From the NCBI GenBank assembly GCA_049999725.1, contig JBNGIS010032227.1, positions 1 to 20,523 on the forward strand: 20,523 nucleotides of DNA. The letters run 5' to 3'. The position numbers and the translations under genes are program-made. Numbering within the stretch: position 1 is the first letter of the stretch; every line of letters begins with the position of its first letter. The stretch is from Haplomitrium mnioides (lineage: Eukaryota > Marchantiophyta > Haplomitriopsida > Calobryales). The notes below the pieces were generated by a model. It searched no databases. It saw only the letters and a program-made list of their open reading frames with translations, and had not been told where the DNA came from. Shown one piece after another: positions 10,163 to 19,818 of this stretch.

Positions 10163-10335
10163 GTTTTCAAAGGGAAAGGCAGACTGCCACGTTGACTTGG
10201 TTCCGTGGTTGACTCTTTTTTGACCGGAAGGATCCAACGAACCCTCCTTGAGTGCCACGTATTCCACAGAAGCGTCGTCCAACACTGTTTTCAAAAGGGA
10301 AGGCGGACCGCCGCGCTGACTTGGTTTTGTGGTAT
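10163..10335 (-). repeat. 124-bp tandem repeat in the left LTR (one full and one partial unit)
   Basis: GTTTTCAAA starts at 10163 and again at 10287, and the sequence after each start matches for about 48 bases (AAGGCGGACCG...CTGACTTGGTT). The segment between them matches the units in the right LTR (19221-19518), which carries one more unit. Confidence 0.7.
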
Positions 10336-11025
10336 CCAACAGACTACGCCTCGCTGCTACGTGTCCCTTGAATCTCCCCGAGCTCTCCGAGGACGCCACG
10401 TAGTCCGAGAAGCCGCCGTCCGACATCGATTTCCACAGGGAAGCTTGACCGTCGCGCTAACCTTGGGTTCTGATGAAGACTGCGGACTCTCCCATTTGGC
10501 TACGTTTCTGCTAAACTTTGAGGGCCTCCTATGTTTGCCACGTTTCTGTTAAAGTCCCGTGGATGCCTCGGGTCTGCCATCTCTTCGTGAAGATTTACGG
10601 ACTCCTTGGGCCCGCCACAGTCCCGTAGAGACCCGCAGACTTCCTGATGCCGACACGTAATCCGCTGAATCTCGTGGAGTCCTCCGAAGACGCCACATTT
10701 CCGCTGAATCTCGCGGCCGCTTAAGGAAGGGGTCGCGGACCCCCCGTACACCTTCGATCCCTAGCCTAGTTGCTGCTCACGAAGGCCCTGACCTTTCCTT
10801 TCTCTCCCTGATCTTCGCCTCTGTTGTGTGGCATCCGAAGGTTTGCCCCGCGGCCTTTCCTTGTCTCGGCCCCTTCTCCCACTGCCATCCTTCGACCCCC
10901 GCCCCGCGTCTTGGATCCTTTGATCTTCCTTGTGGCTCATCGCCTCTGGTGACATTCTTTCCTCCCTGCTAGGCCTTGACTCCCGCATTCTGATGACACT
11001 TGCAGGCTTCCTTCTGCTTCCATAG

Positions 11026-11033
11026 AAATATAG
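11026..11033 (-). promoter_or_regulatory. Possible TATA box of element B LTR
   Basis: The minus strand reads CTATATTT here, and the right LTR has CTATAATT at the matching place (about 20266-20273). It lies about 475 bases from the LTR start in the element's sense, a plausible place for the promoter. This is motif-level evidence only. Confidence 0.22.
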
Positions 11034-11408
11034 TGGTGCCTCTTTGCAAGCAGACACAGCTCCATGTTTCATTTCCGAAGTCCTCTGCAAGCCCATCTTC
11101 ATTCAACCTCCCTTCCTTCTCCTTCACAACTCCCTTCCCTTCTTTGGCAATCTGTGCTTAGTTGTTGATTGAAGTCGTTCCGCTGCTTTCAAGGTACTTT
11201 TACACTTACAATCGAGAGATTGGCCTAATGTTGCTTCTGATGTTAAGAATTCTGCTTCAGCACCCCAATTCACTAGCTGACATAACTCCCCCTTCGAGTG
11301 TGAAGCGACCTCGCGAACACCCTTCCCCGTTCCTCAATCCGTTGGTTGCCTCCTCCGAGTGGTCACTGACTGGCTTCTATAGTCGTTGCAGTAAAAATTC
11401 ACAAAACG

Positions 11409-11425
11409 CCCCCCCCCCCCCCCCC
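11409..11425. repeat. Run of 17 C
   Basis: Seventeen consecutive C residues, followed by TCCCC, lie about 85-100 bases inside the LTR end. The matching place in the right LTR is outside the window, so conservation is unknown. Confidence 0.9.
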
Positions 11426-11514
11426 TCCCCAAACAAACTCACATACATAACTGCCTGCATTCGCACACACACTCACCCATGCTAGCCGTGAATTGTCGAT
11501 TGGATCACGCTTGG

Positions 11515-11534
11515 CCTCCCTCCTTCCTCCTCCT
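11515..11534 (-). other. Polypurine tract of element B
   Basis: A plus-strand tract of 20 pyrimidines (CCTCCCTCCTTCCTCCTCCT) reads as all purines in the element's sense. It sits between the integrase stop (11538-11540) and the LTR edge, exactly where the primer for plus-strand DNA synthesis is expected. Seven bases separate it from the proposed LTR end. Confidence 0.75.
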
Positions 11535-11537
11535 AGT

Positions 11538-12740
11538 TTACGTACCTTTTGAGATGGTCAAAGTGCACTCGATTGGCAAATTTATGGCCTCCAACGTCTC
11601 CAATTCCGTTGACCCATTTTGATGTAGCTTCTTCAACACAAAGGGGCCCATCCATCTGGTGTGCAATTTCCCAAGGAAATGCACAAACCTGCTGTCATAC
11701 AGCAGCACCAGGTTTCCCTCCCAGAGGTCAGTTGGTTTTAGCCCCTTATCATGCTGCTTCTTCCTCAATTGTTGTTGGTGCTCCAACCTTCCTTGGGCAA
11801 GCTCTCTGGTTTCTTCTAGGCTCTCCAGCTGATAGAGTCTCTCTCTCCTGCTCTGATCCTCCGCCATTCTCTCTTGTTCTAGCAGTTGCCTAGTGGGCAC
11901 CTCATATTCTACTGGCACCAAAGCATGCTGTCCAAAGACCAAGAAATAGGGGCAGTGGCCCATTGTGGTCTTGTATGCCAGATTGTAGGCATGGGTCGTG
12001 GTGAGCAGCTTGAGATCCCAATCCGCTTTGTTGGCTGCCACCGTCTTACTGAGGATCTTCCCCATGATTTTGTTGGCTCTTTCTGTGAGACCATTAGCCT
12101 TGGGATGGTAGGCTATGGTTCGGTGATGCTTGACTAGGTACTGGTTAGTCAGGTCTCGGATTACCTGATTGATAAAGTGGGTGTCTTGATCACTTACCAG
12201 CTCCAGAGGAGGTCTGAACCTGCAGAACATTTGCTCATAGAGGAAGGCCGCCACCATCTTGGCATCATCCTTTCGAGTGGCTCTGGGCTCCACCCACTTG
12301 GTTGCATAATCTATGGCCAGCAAGATGTACTTGTTGCCCCTGCGAGTGGAGGGTGCAATTGGGCCGATGAAATCAATCCCCCACTTTTTGAAAGGTGCCA
12401 TGGGGATAATAGGAACCAGAGGATGGTGTTGATTAGCTGCAGGCCTCCCTGTTCTTTGACAGGCATCACACCTCTTTACCCAGAAGTGCACATCTTTGTG
12501 CAAAGTGGGCCACCAGTACCCTGCATCTAGAGCTTTCTTGATAGTGGTGTCTGCTACAAAATGGCCTCCCACCTCCTCTCCATGCAGGGCTCGCATTACC
12601 ACTATGGACTGATCCCGCTCTAGACAGCGTCTAATCATCCCATTATACCCTCTCTTGTGCAATACTCCTTTGATCAAGAGGTATGGTTTCACCTTTCTGA
12701 GGAATACAGCAACTTCCTCTCTACTGTTGTCCTTCGAAAT
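11538..12740 (-). pseudogene. Integrase domain of element B pol
   Basis: The C-terminal part of pol, open without interruption from just below the TAG at 12741-12743 to TAA at 11538-11540. Domains in order: an HHCC zinc-binding domain (HGEEVGGH, then CDAC, about 12450-12595); the catalytic core with Asp in WGIDFIGPI (about 12362-12385), Asp in LVSDQDTHF (codon 12189-12191) and Glu in GLTERANK (codon 12081-12083). The last two are separated by 35 residues, the DD35E spacing. Then comes a Glu/Gln/Arg-rich helical stretch and a GPY/F-type motif RWMGPF (about 11630-11660). Known: integrase inserts the cDNA into host chromatin. All catalytic residues remain, but upstream stops cut it off from the polyprotein, so it could not be made in the normal way. 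No chromodomain follows; the frame ends at the polypurine tract. Confidence 0.9.
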
Positions 12741-12743
12741 CTA

Positions 12744-13340
12744 AGCGGAACAGAGGAATTCAATGAGAGTAGCATAGTCCGTGGCCCTCCCAGCTTTCAC
12801 TTGGAATAGGTTCTCATTTGGGAATGCATCACCCACCTCCTCCTAGGTGATTGGCCTAGCAATTCTGGAGAAGAAGTCGGCATTGCTGTGCTTCCTCCTT
12901 GGTTTGATCCTCACTTCGAAATTGAACTCCTGCAAGAGAAGCACCCACCTCACAATCCTCCCGGTGACATCTGGTTTATTTACCATATATTTGAGTGCAT
13001 TGTGATCCGTATGGAAGATCACTTTGTAATGCAGCAAATAATGCCTGAATTTCTTCAAGGCATAGATAATTCCCAGGGCTTCCCGATCCGTGGTAGAGTA
13101 ATTCTTCTCTGCGGGAGCCAGTAGCCTGCTGGCAAAATAAATTGGATGATTTCGCCCCTTCTCATCCACCTAGCTCAGCACCGCTTCGATGCAGAATTCG
13201 GACACATCGATCATCACATGGAGGTCCCTCCTCCAACTAGGAGGCACTAAAACAGGGGCGCTTGCCAATCTCTTCTTTAGCTTGGTGAAGCTTGCTAGTC
13301 TTTCATCTGTGGCCTCAAATGTGCTACCTCCCTTGGTCAT
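12744..13340 (-). pseudogene. RNase H domain of element B pol
   Basis: Same frame as the integrase, interrupted by TAG at 13170-13172 and 12843-12845 and bounded by TAA at 13341-13343 and TAG at 12741-12743. Recognisable residues are the first catalytic Asp in MIDVSEF (about 13192-13215), YFASRLL, the Glu in TTDREALGIIYALKKFRHYL (about 13040-13100), and the Asp in HTDHNALKYM (about 12990-13020). The order and spacing are those of the Ty3/gypsy RNase H, which removes the RNA strand during reverse transcription. The segment 12744-12842 links RNase H to integrase and shows no motif. All the stops can be reached by single C-to-T or G-to-A changes. Confidence 0.85.
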
Positions 13341-13343
13341 TTA

Positions 13344-14106
13344 GGTGAGGAGTAGAGCTACTGAGGCGAATTGGTCGATGAATCTTTGATAATATCCGAC
13401 GCACTTCAAGAATCCTTGCACCTCCTTTAGGCTGGTGGGAAATGCGACATTCATCCAATTGGCGATTTTCTCCTGATCCACCTCTATGCCCCTGCTAGAA
13501 ATCTGGTGTCCAAGGAGTATCCCCTCCTTCACCTCGAAGAAACATTTTCCTGGGTGTAGTCTCAACCCCGTCTCTTTGCACCGTTGGAGGGTGAGCCTCA
13601 CATCCCGCTCGTGATTCTCTAGCTTGCCATACACCATGAAGTCATCGATGAACACTTCCAAGAATTTCATAAGATAGTGATGGAAGATGTTCATCATCAT
13701 CCGTTGAAACGTACCTGGTGCATTGCACAATCCGAAGGGCATTCTTCTGAAGGCAAACACCCCCCATTCCATGGTGAATGCCGTTTTGAGTTGATCCTCT
13801 TCTCGGATCCAATTTGATTGTACTCATAGTACCCATCGAGGAAGCTATAAAATTCTTGCCCCGCCACCAAATCCAGCACCCCATCCGTGAAAGGCAACAG
13901 GTAGTGGTCCTTCTTCGTGGTCTCATTAATTTTCCGAAAATCCTAGCATACTCGGATTTTCTTCTCACCATCTTGTCCCACCTTCTTGGGCACCACTACT
14001 AGGGGGACATCCATTTGTTGTTCAGCACTAGGTAGATGAAGTTGGCCTCCAGCAGTTTATCAATTTCTTCCTTCACCATTAGGGAGAGTCGGGGGTTCAT
14101 TCTATA
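13344..14106 (-). pseudogene. Reverse transcriptase domain of element B pol
   Basis: The domain is split over three frames. The N-terminal part (about 14010-14106) reads EEIDKLLEANFIYLVLNNKW, then shifts frame near 14010 into LVVVPKKVGQDGEK and the DFRKIN motif. A TAG at 13943-13945 lies just before DFRKIN. A second shift near 13810, after YYEYNQI, leads to the C-terminal half with AFRRMPFGLCNAPGTFQRMM (about 13690-13755) and the catalytic box FIDD (13641-13652) in place of the more common YVDD. The domain ends with the GYYQRFI region at about 13370. Known: it copies the element RNA into DNA; the Asp pair of FIDD binds metal. Both catalytic Asp codons remain, but two frameshifts and a stop inactivate it. 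Confidence 0.88.
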
Positions 14107-14799
14107 TTATCGTTGTCTCACCGAGATTGCTGTCGGCTCCAAATCAATCCGATGCTCCCTCAATTCCCTCATAACTCCTTTTAAATCCACGTGACTCCAA
14201 GAAAAGGTGTCACTGAAATTATTCAGCAAATTGGTGACAACCCCCTGTGATTCTCTGGGCAATTGGGAACCTATGTGGAATGTGTGTCCTTCTTGAACCA
14301 CCAATTGCTTGTGTTGGGCTTCCCGCACCACCCCCATTTCATTTCTCCCATGTGTGTCTCCCTCCGGCATCAGAGTTGCCAATTGCACTCCCCCCTCCTC
14401 CCGGGGAGCTTCTTCGGACCTTCTTGTGTCCGCCTTCTGCATTTGATGAGACAATTCGGACCCCTCCTCCCTTCTGGTTCTGATGTTCTCATCTCTGGCC
14501 CACTCTTCTGGAGATTCCCTTTGTTGGTGCTATGTTCCGGTGTACTTGGATAATTTGATTTGATTCACAGACACCACACCCTCTTCCGACAGATCCTCCT
14601 CTGTCACTTCACTCACCATCTGCACTCAGTAGTGGTATTCCGACTCTTCCTCCTCCTCGGACCACTCACTATCATATTCCTCCTCGGATTGTGTTTCCTC
14701 CAGGTGAGGAATAGGGCCATAGTGCACTATCGTTTTTTCGAGGCCGAACACCAATGTGGAATTCCCCCAGTTGTGCATGACTCAAGCCCCATACAGCTA
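14107..14799 (-). pseudogene. Acidic linker between protease and reverse transcriptase (element B)
   Basis: The frame that carries the protease continues here with stops at TAG 14797-14799, TGA 14782-14784, TGA 14626-14628, TAG 14530-14532 and TAA 14107-14109. Between the stops, 14640-14710 encodes an almost purely acidic run (EEEYDSEWSEEEEESEY). 14110-14450 encodes a hydrophilic stretch ending in a helical segment (LLNNFSDTFSWSHVDLKGV) that matches the usual lead-in to plant Ty3/gypsy reverse transcriptases. No enzyme motif is present, so this is probably a spacer of the polyprotein. Confidence 0.65.
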
Positions 14800-15290
14800 G
14801 GGTCTTCCGATTAACACCGAGTATAAAGATGCTCGAGCGGGTCTCATGACCAAATAGTTCAGCTTGAACTCCTTTCCTTTGATGAAAGTGGGTACTTGGA
14901 GGAGGGAGCCCAATGGCTTCACCCGTGATCCATCCGCCAGCCTTATAATTCTAGCTGTATGCTGGAATTCCGTGAATCCCAGCTTGTGAGCTGTCTCTTC
15001 TACCATTATGTTGACTCCTGCCCCTCTATCTACGGGCACCAATAACAATGTGCACCCCGCGATCTGTATGTCGATCTTTGGGGCCCCCTTGTCCTCACAC
15101 ACCAGTTGTAGATCCACTAGAGCTCCTACTCTGGGTAGCCTTCTCCTCCTCTTGGCTCCCATCAACAATTCTCGGAGCTGGCTTCGATACAATAGACTGT
15201 CCTTGATGAGTTGGCCCATTGTGGCCGTAACAAGACAATCCCTCACATTTGCCTGAATGCTGTATGGGTTGGGCTTTGTTCCCTCTTCGG
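14800..15290 (-). pseudogene. Aspartic protease domain of element B
   Basis: After a frameshift near 15290 from the gag frame, this frame reads through a linker (VRDCLVTATMGQLIKDSLLY) into a retropepsin-like domain. Its active-site loop is DRGAGV (about 15010-15033) rather than the usual D-S/T-G. A following stretch (ETAHKLGFTEF...ADGSRVKPLGSL) has the spacing of plant retrotransposon proteases. Known: the enzyme works as a dimer and cuts the polyprotein. The catalytic Asp and the Gly are kept; the middle residue is Arg. Some plant Ty3/gypsy lineages have a variable residue here, so it may be a lineage trait or a mutation. Confidence 0.7.
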
Positions 15291-15745
15291 AAGCTGCGAC
15301 TTTTGTCCTTGCATCGTGGATCCCTCCCTGTTGTTTTGCGGACCTCTTTGAGGGTCTCCTCCGTTGCCTGTTCCTCCTCCAAGGCTTCCAGAGCCTCCAA
15401 CTGCCTCCTCACGTGGTCCTGTTGCTTTGGATAGAACCACCTCGGATTATCCCTATGATAATTTGAATCACTCCGTGATGAGGTTGCTTGAGCTGCCTCC
15501 TTCTTGGCTTTCTGCTCAATCTTCTTTTGGCTCTTCTTTTTGGCTTTCGCCCCGGCTTTGGTCACCACTCGGAAACACTCTTCGGGAGCAGGTGTCTCCC
15601 ATCCTAGCAAATCTGCTTCCTCCTCCGTTTCCAAAGTGATGAGATTGACAATTGCAAGGGGAGGAGGACTTGCGCCTTGTCCATGGGGTGCATCGGGCCT
15701 TTTGGTAAGTGGGCGATTGACTGCCACTTGCCCCTCCTTCTTGCA
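15291..15745 (-). pseudogene. Gag-protease spacer of element B
   Basis: Open in the same frame as the zinc knuckles, below the TAG at 15746-15748. It encodes a hydrophilic, Lys/Glu-rich region (for example AGAKAKKKSQKKIEQKAKKE near 15510-15570 and RRQLEALEALEEEQATEETL near 15350-15410) that looks helical or coiled-coil. The natural frame leaves here for the protease frame near 15290. No enzyme motif is seen. Open frames on the opposite strand are shadows. Confidence 0.6.
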
Positions 15746-17003
15746 CTAGAAGCACAAGGCAAGCAATTGGCCATAACTGCTTTTCCGCGACTCCGGACAG
15801 TTAGAGGAAATGTGGTCGGGCTGGCCACAATTCCAACACACCATAATCGTTGTACGGGGTGGCCAATTGGCATCCCATTGATTCTTTAGCCCTCCGCTTC
15901 CTCTCGCTGGCTTGCTTAGCATGGTACGAGGCTCCTTACTGATCTGATAAACGATTTCCGGGGCCTCTTCCATTACGTACTTGACCTCTTCTCTCACATA
16001 CTCTGGTGCTTCCTCCCCTATGTAGTGTACAACATTGTTTTTGTTCGGACATTCCTGAGGAGAGTGTCCATGTTGCTTACACCTTATGCACCATACTCCT
16101 ACTCTCATGGTGGGTAGAGGTCTGCCTTCCGGTTTGATCCCAGCCAGGAGGATGTTCATCGCCTCCATCTTGGCGCTCAGCTCTTCAATCCAATCCCTCC
16201 CTCCTAGCTTCCTGCTCACCTCAGATTCGGGTTCAATTTTTCTGTACTTCCCTTTGCTGGCTCCCTTGCGATGATTCACTTCCTTTTCCTTGGCTTGCTT
16301 CTTCTTTTTGAGGTCCTTCCTCTTCTTCTTTTTTCAGGATGATCGGTCCTCCTCTAAGCTGTTGCTACCAGACTCATTCTCGCTTTCTGAGGAGGACTCG
16401 GAACTCTCATCCGTTTCCTCTCCAGTGTCCGAGGTGTCTGAAGAGTCATTGGACTCGTATTTGGCACGAGCCTTCTTGCGGAAATCGGTGATTGCAGCCT
16501 TGACATGGGATCAGGTTGCATTGACTACTTCTTCAAGAGTTTGTGGATCCGTTTGTCTCACCCATGTCCCAATTCCGTTGGGTAGAGCTGCAAGGAACCA
16601 CATCATGAGCATCCCGTCTGTGGTTGGCGGGTTCAGCTTCCGTGCCACCTTCTTGAATCGTTGGAGGAATTTCCTCACGGACTTCTTCTTTTTCATTCTT
16701 AGCTGACCCATCTTGATCATCGCCTCTGTCTCCTCCCCGATCCCTCTGAATTCTGCAATGAAGGCTGCCTTGAATGCATGCAAGTCCCGCTTGACGTTTG
16801 TCAAGCAAATCCTTGTACCAGGGCTGAGCTTCCCCTTTCAAGACCGTTGGCAAGATCCTGATTTTTACATGACTTTCACCATTAGCTGATGCGGTGTTCT
16901 CCAGGTCGTCCAGCCATGCATCTGGGTCATCCTTTGCGTGCCCCTTGAAGGACTTGTATTTGAATCGGCCTTGAAGCCCATAGGGGGGTACCGGATTGGC
17001 CAT
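15746..17003 (-). pseudogene. Gag of element B with two zinc knuckles
   Basis: The first in-frame ATG is at 17003 (MANPVPPYGLQGRFKYKSFK); the frame above it has no ATG. The capsid-like region has DDPDAWLDDLE and LKGEAQPWYKDLL, then a frameshift near 16805. The second frame has the typical retrotransposon gag helices (SVRKFLQRFKKVARKLN, then WFLAALP). TGA stops lie at 16511-16513 and 16334-16336. Between them is a Ser/Glu/Asp-rich acidic stretch (about 16340-16460), followed by a Lys-rich basic tract. Two CX2CX4HX4C knuckles follow: CIRCKQHGHSPQEC (16049-16090) and CWNCGQPDHISSNC (15797-15838), both complete. The frame then meets TAG at 15746-15748. Gag forms the particle and the knuckles bind the element RNA. 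Two knuckles rather than one is a less common arrangement in plant Ty3/gypsy gag. Confidence 0.85.
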
Positions 17004-17181
17004 CCCATCATTGGCCACGGCCACTTCCACCCAAAAGTCTCTGCCTTTCGCCACTCTTCCTCAATAGACTCACCAACATTTGCTTTGTTTCTCGGAATTC
17101 GCCTTCACAATCTGACTTGGGTCTCTAGTGCACAAAGTAATATCTTGGGTTCAAGTTGGTCTCAGGTTTCTCCAAACCTTT
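17004..17181 (-). other. Short leader between primer site and gag of element B
   Basis: About 180 bases between the primer binding site and the gag ATG. It contains earlier ATG and GTG codons in other frames, but no convincing peptide. Confidence 0.5.
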
Positions 17182-17200
17182 GGCCCTCCTTCTAGTGCCA
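17182..17200 (-). other. Primer binding site of element B
   Basis: On the minus strand, eight bases after the LTR end (17209), the sequence reads TGGCACTAGAAGGAGGGCC. The leading TGG pairs with the CCA tail of a tRNA, and the position is right for a minus-strand primer site. I cannot assign the tRNA with confidence; it is not the usual initiator-Met site. Confidence 0.6.
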
Positions 17201-19220
17201 AAAATTCATGTCACTCCCCTCCTTCAGGCTTTAACCTTCTTAAGTGCCACTTGGAAGGCAAGGGAGGGCAGATTCAGGGTCTTAAGGTTCTTTTCAGAGA
17301 TGGCCCCTATCCCGTTATCACTTTGAGGCTTTAAGGAATCTCTCTTACCTTACAAGCCCTTTACTCACCTCCTCATTCTCATTATCATACAAGCTGATCA
17401 TCCACTCACCACACCCAAGTCCACATTCACACCACACCAGTATTCCTTGTGTAAATCTTTCATTGTATTTTAGGGGTCCCAAATCTGGACCCTGCCACCT
17501 TGTGTATACTTCAAAGGTAGAAATATATTGGACCTTGCACCAATGGACAATAACAAGGGACTAGACTCCCCCTCTCAAGGTGGTCCCAGGGTCTTGTACA
17601 AATATGATTCCTATCTACTCTATAAGGAGTTGTTTCCTACACAATAAAACAGAGTCAAGAATAGTGAGTACTGACCACATGGTCATAAGACTATGTCAAG
17701 GGACTTGACTCCCTCTTTAGAGGATGTCCTAGGGCTTGCTCAACTGTCACTTGTTGAATTCTAATCTACATGTCTCTTATACAAAGTAGCAGAATGCAAA
17801 TCTAACTAGTAAACATATACACAATCACAAACACACCCAAACCGTGTACTGCAACAAAACAGAGACCTTGAAGGACTCGTAGAGCTCGTCTTCCTAGCAA
17901 AATTCCCCCTTCTGAAGCTACTTACCACCTTCAATTCTCACCTCAACTTCCAACCCCACACACCATTCTCTAGATGGTTTTCAACTTCCATCGCTAGAAG
18001 CCCTAGATTCACTTCCTCAAGCTCGGAAGAGGATTTCTTTCACTTCCACCTCTGGAAGACAGTCCTCTCGACTGCAAGTAGCTCACTCCACCCCTATGCC
18101 TCGAACAAGTCTTCTCCGCAGTGCGCAGGCACTAACGCAAGCACCATCTTCACAGCTCCACTTGAAAGATAAACACCAGAGTGCACTCTGAGCACTCTAG
18201 GTTGATGTTCTCGCACAAAGAATGTAGAGACGATTCCAAGATCCCACTTGGAAGCCTCTCTCGAATTCTCAACAGACCGGATCCCCTTCTAGTCTCCCGT
18301 ATTGATCCACCTCCGCTCCTGGTCCACCCACAGGGATGAGTTCACCTGGATTGCCCGAGCCTCTAGAGCTCCCCGCCTAGCGATTCTCGGCACTCCTCCA
18401 GTCCACCTCCACCTCCGCTAGCCCCCATTGCGAGTTCACTCGCTTCACATAACTTCTCACTGGAATCCCAATCTTGCCTTACCTCGTTGCGTTTTCCTTG
18501 TCTCGAGATTGCTAGCACGTCTCTAGTTTGCTTGCACATCAACCCGATCAAAATCGAAGCCTGTCCATGTATACTCTCCCAAGTTTTTGATGTCCCTACG
18601 AGTCCTTTCTATTGAAAGGTTGTTATTCCTGTTAGGCTCGAACACGGACGTTGCAACACCTATCCCGTTGGTCGTTAATCTCGTTAGGCTCAGACACGAA
18701 CGTTGCGACACCTGTCTTGTTGGTTCGTTGAATAGCGCCCAGCACAACGGTCACACAGAAGTGAGTTTGAGGAATCTAGCGGGCTGAGATTTTGAAGATT
18801 CCCACAAAACCCCAATCCGAAGAACCCCTCGGAACATAGTTCTGAAGAATCCTACAGAAAAGGAGTTCGAAGGAATCTCGCAGATTCGCATCCAAAGATA
18901 CCCACGGAATCAGGTTCCGAAGCATCCCACGGAAAAGGAGTCTGACAGAATCTCCAAGATTTGCATCCAGAGATTCCCGCGGATCCGAGTCCGTAGAATC
19001 CAATGGAACCCAGGGTCCATTGTTGACTTTTCTTCCGTTGCCACCGTCCGACGCCACATTCAACCTAGAAGTTGGACCGACGCTTTGACCTTGCCCCATA
19101 GTTGACCGTGGATCCCAAGCCAAAGAATCCGACGGACAGGGAAGTCCGAAGGATCTTTTGGACTCCTCCAAAGTGCCACGTGTCGAGGTTGACTTTCTTT
19201 CATGCACGTCGTCTGACACT

Positions 19221-19518
19221 GTTTTCAAAGGAGAAGGCGAACCGTCGGGCTGACTTGGTTCTGTGGTTGACTCTCCTTTGACCTGAAGGATCCAACCGAC
19301 CCTCCTTGAGTGCCACGTAATCTGCAAGAGCGTTGTCCGACACCATTTTCAAATAGGAAGGTGGACCACCATGCTGACTTGGTTCCGTGGTTGACTCTTT
19401 TTTTGATCCAAAGGATCCAACGGACCCTCCTTGAGTGCCATGTAATCCGCAGGAGTGCCGTCCGACGCCGTTTTCAAAAGGGAAGGCGGACCGCCACACT
19501 GACTGGGTTCCGTGGTAT
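19221..19518 (-). repeat. 124/125-bp tandem repeat in the right LTR (two full and one partial unit)
   Basis: Units begin with [GA]TTTTCAAA at 19221, 19345 and 19470. Each contains CTGACT(T/G)GGTTC, GGTTGACTC, GGATCCAAC and CCTCCTTGAGTGCCA in the same order; the third unit stops matching at about 19518. The left LTR has one unit fewer. Confidence 0.8.
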
Positions 19519-19818
19519 CCAACAGACTCCGCCTCGTCGCCACGTGTCTCTTGAATCTTCTCGAGCTCTTCAAAGATGTCACGTAATCCGAGAAGCTGCC
19601 GTCCGATGCTGTTTTCCACAAGGGAGCTTGATCGTCGTGCTGACCTTGGGTTACGATGAAGACCGCGAACTCTCCCTTTCAGCCACATTTCTGTTAAAGC
19701 CTCGCGAACGCCTCGGGCCCGCCATCTCTCCATGAAGATTTGTGGACTCTCTGGGCTCGCCACATAGAGACCCGTGGACTTCTTGACGCCGACACGTAAT
19801 CCACTGAATCTTGCAGAG

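Larger units (their letters stand above)
8205..11507 (-). repeat. 3' LTR of element B (left copy, about 3.3 kb)
   Basis: Homology with the right copy begins exactly at TGTCAC (8205 and 17209) after unrelated flanks. The inner end is placed at CA (11507), just before the polypurine tract. That gives TG...CA ends, but the edge cannot be checked because the matching part of the right LTR is outside the window. Compared with the right copy, this LTR lacks 54 bp after 8337, lacks one 124/125-bp repeat unit, two 39-bp units and about 30 bp near 10745. It has an extra stretch of about 38 bp near 10500. Open frames inside it (for example 9617-10426 on the minus strand) are not conserved in length between the copies, so I do not call them genes. 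Confidence 0.85.

Noticed and set aside
9617-10426. 269-codon open frame on the minus strand in the left LTR
   Set aside because: It lies in repeat-rich LTR sequence, and the matching right-LTR region has different frames and lengths. The translation follows the nucleotide repeats.
11549-12530. Plus-strand open frames of 83-117 codons
   Set aside because: They are antisense to the integrase, which has all its catalytic residues in the minus frame.
16290-16706. 138-codon plus-strand open frame
   Set aside because: It is the shadow of the acidic and basic parts of the element B gag on the other strand.
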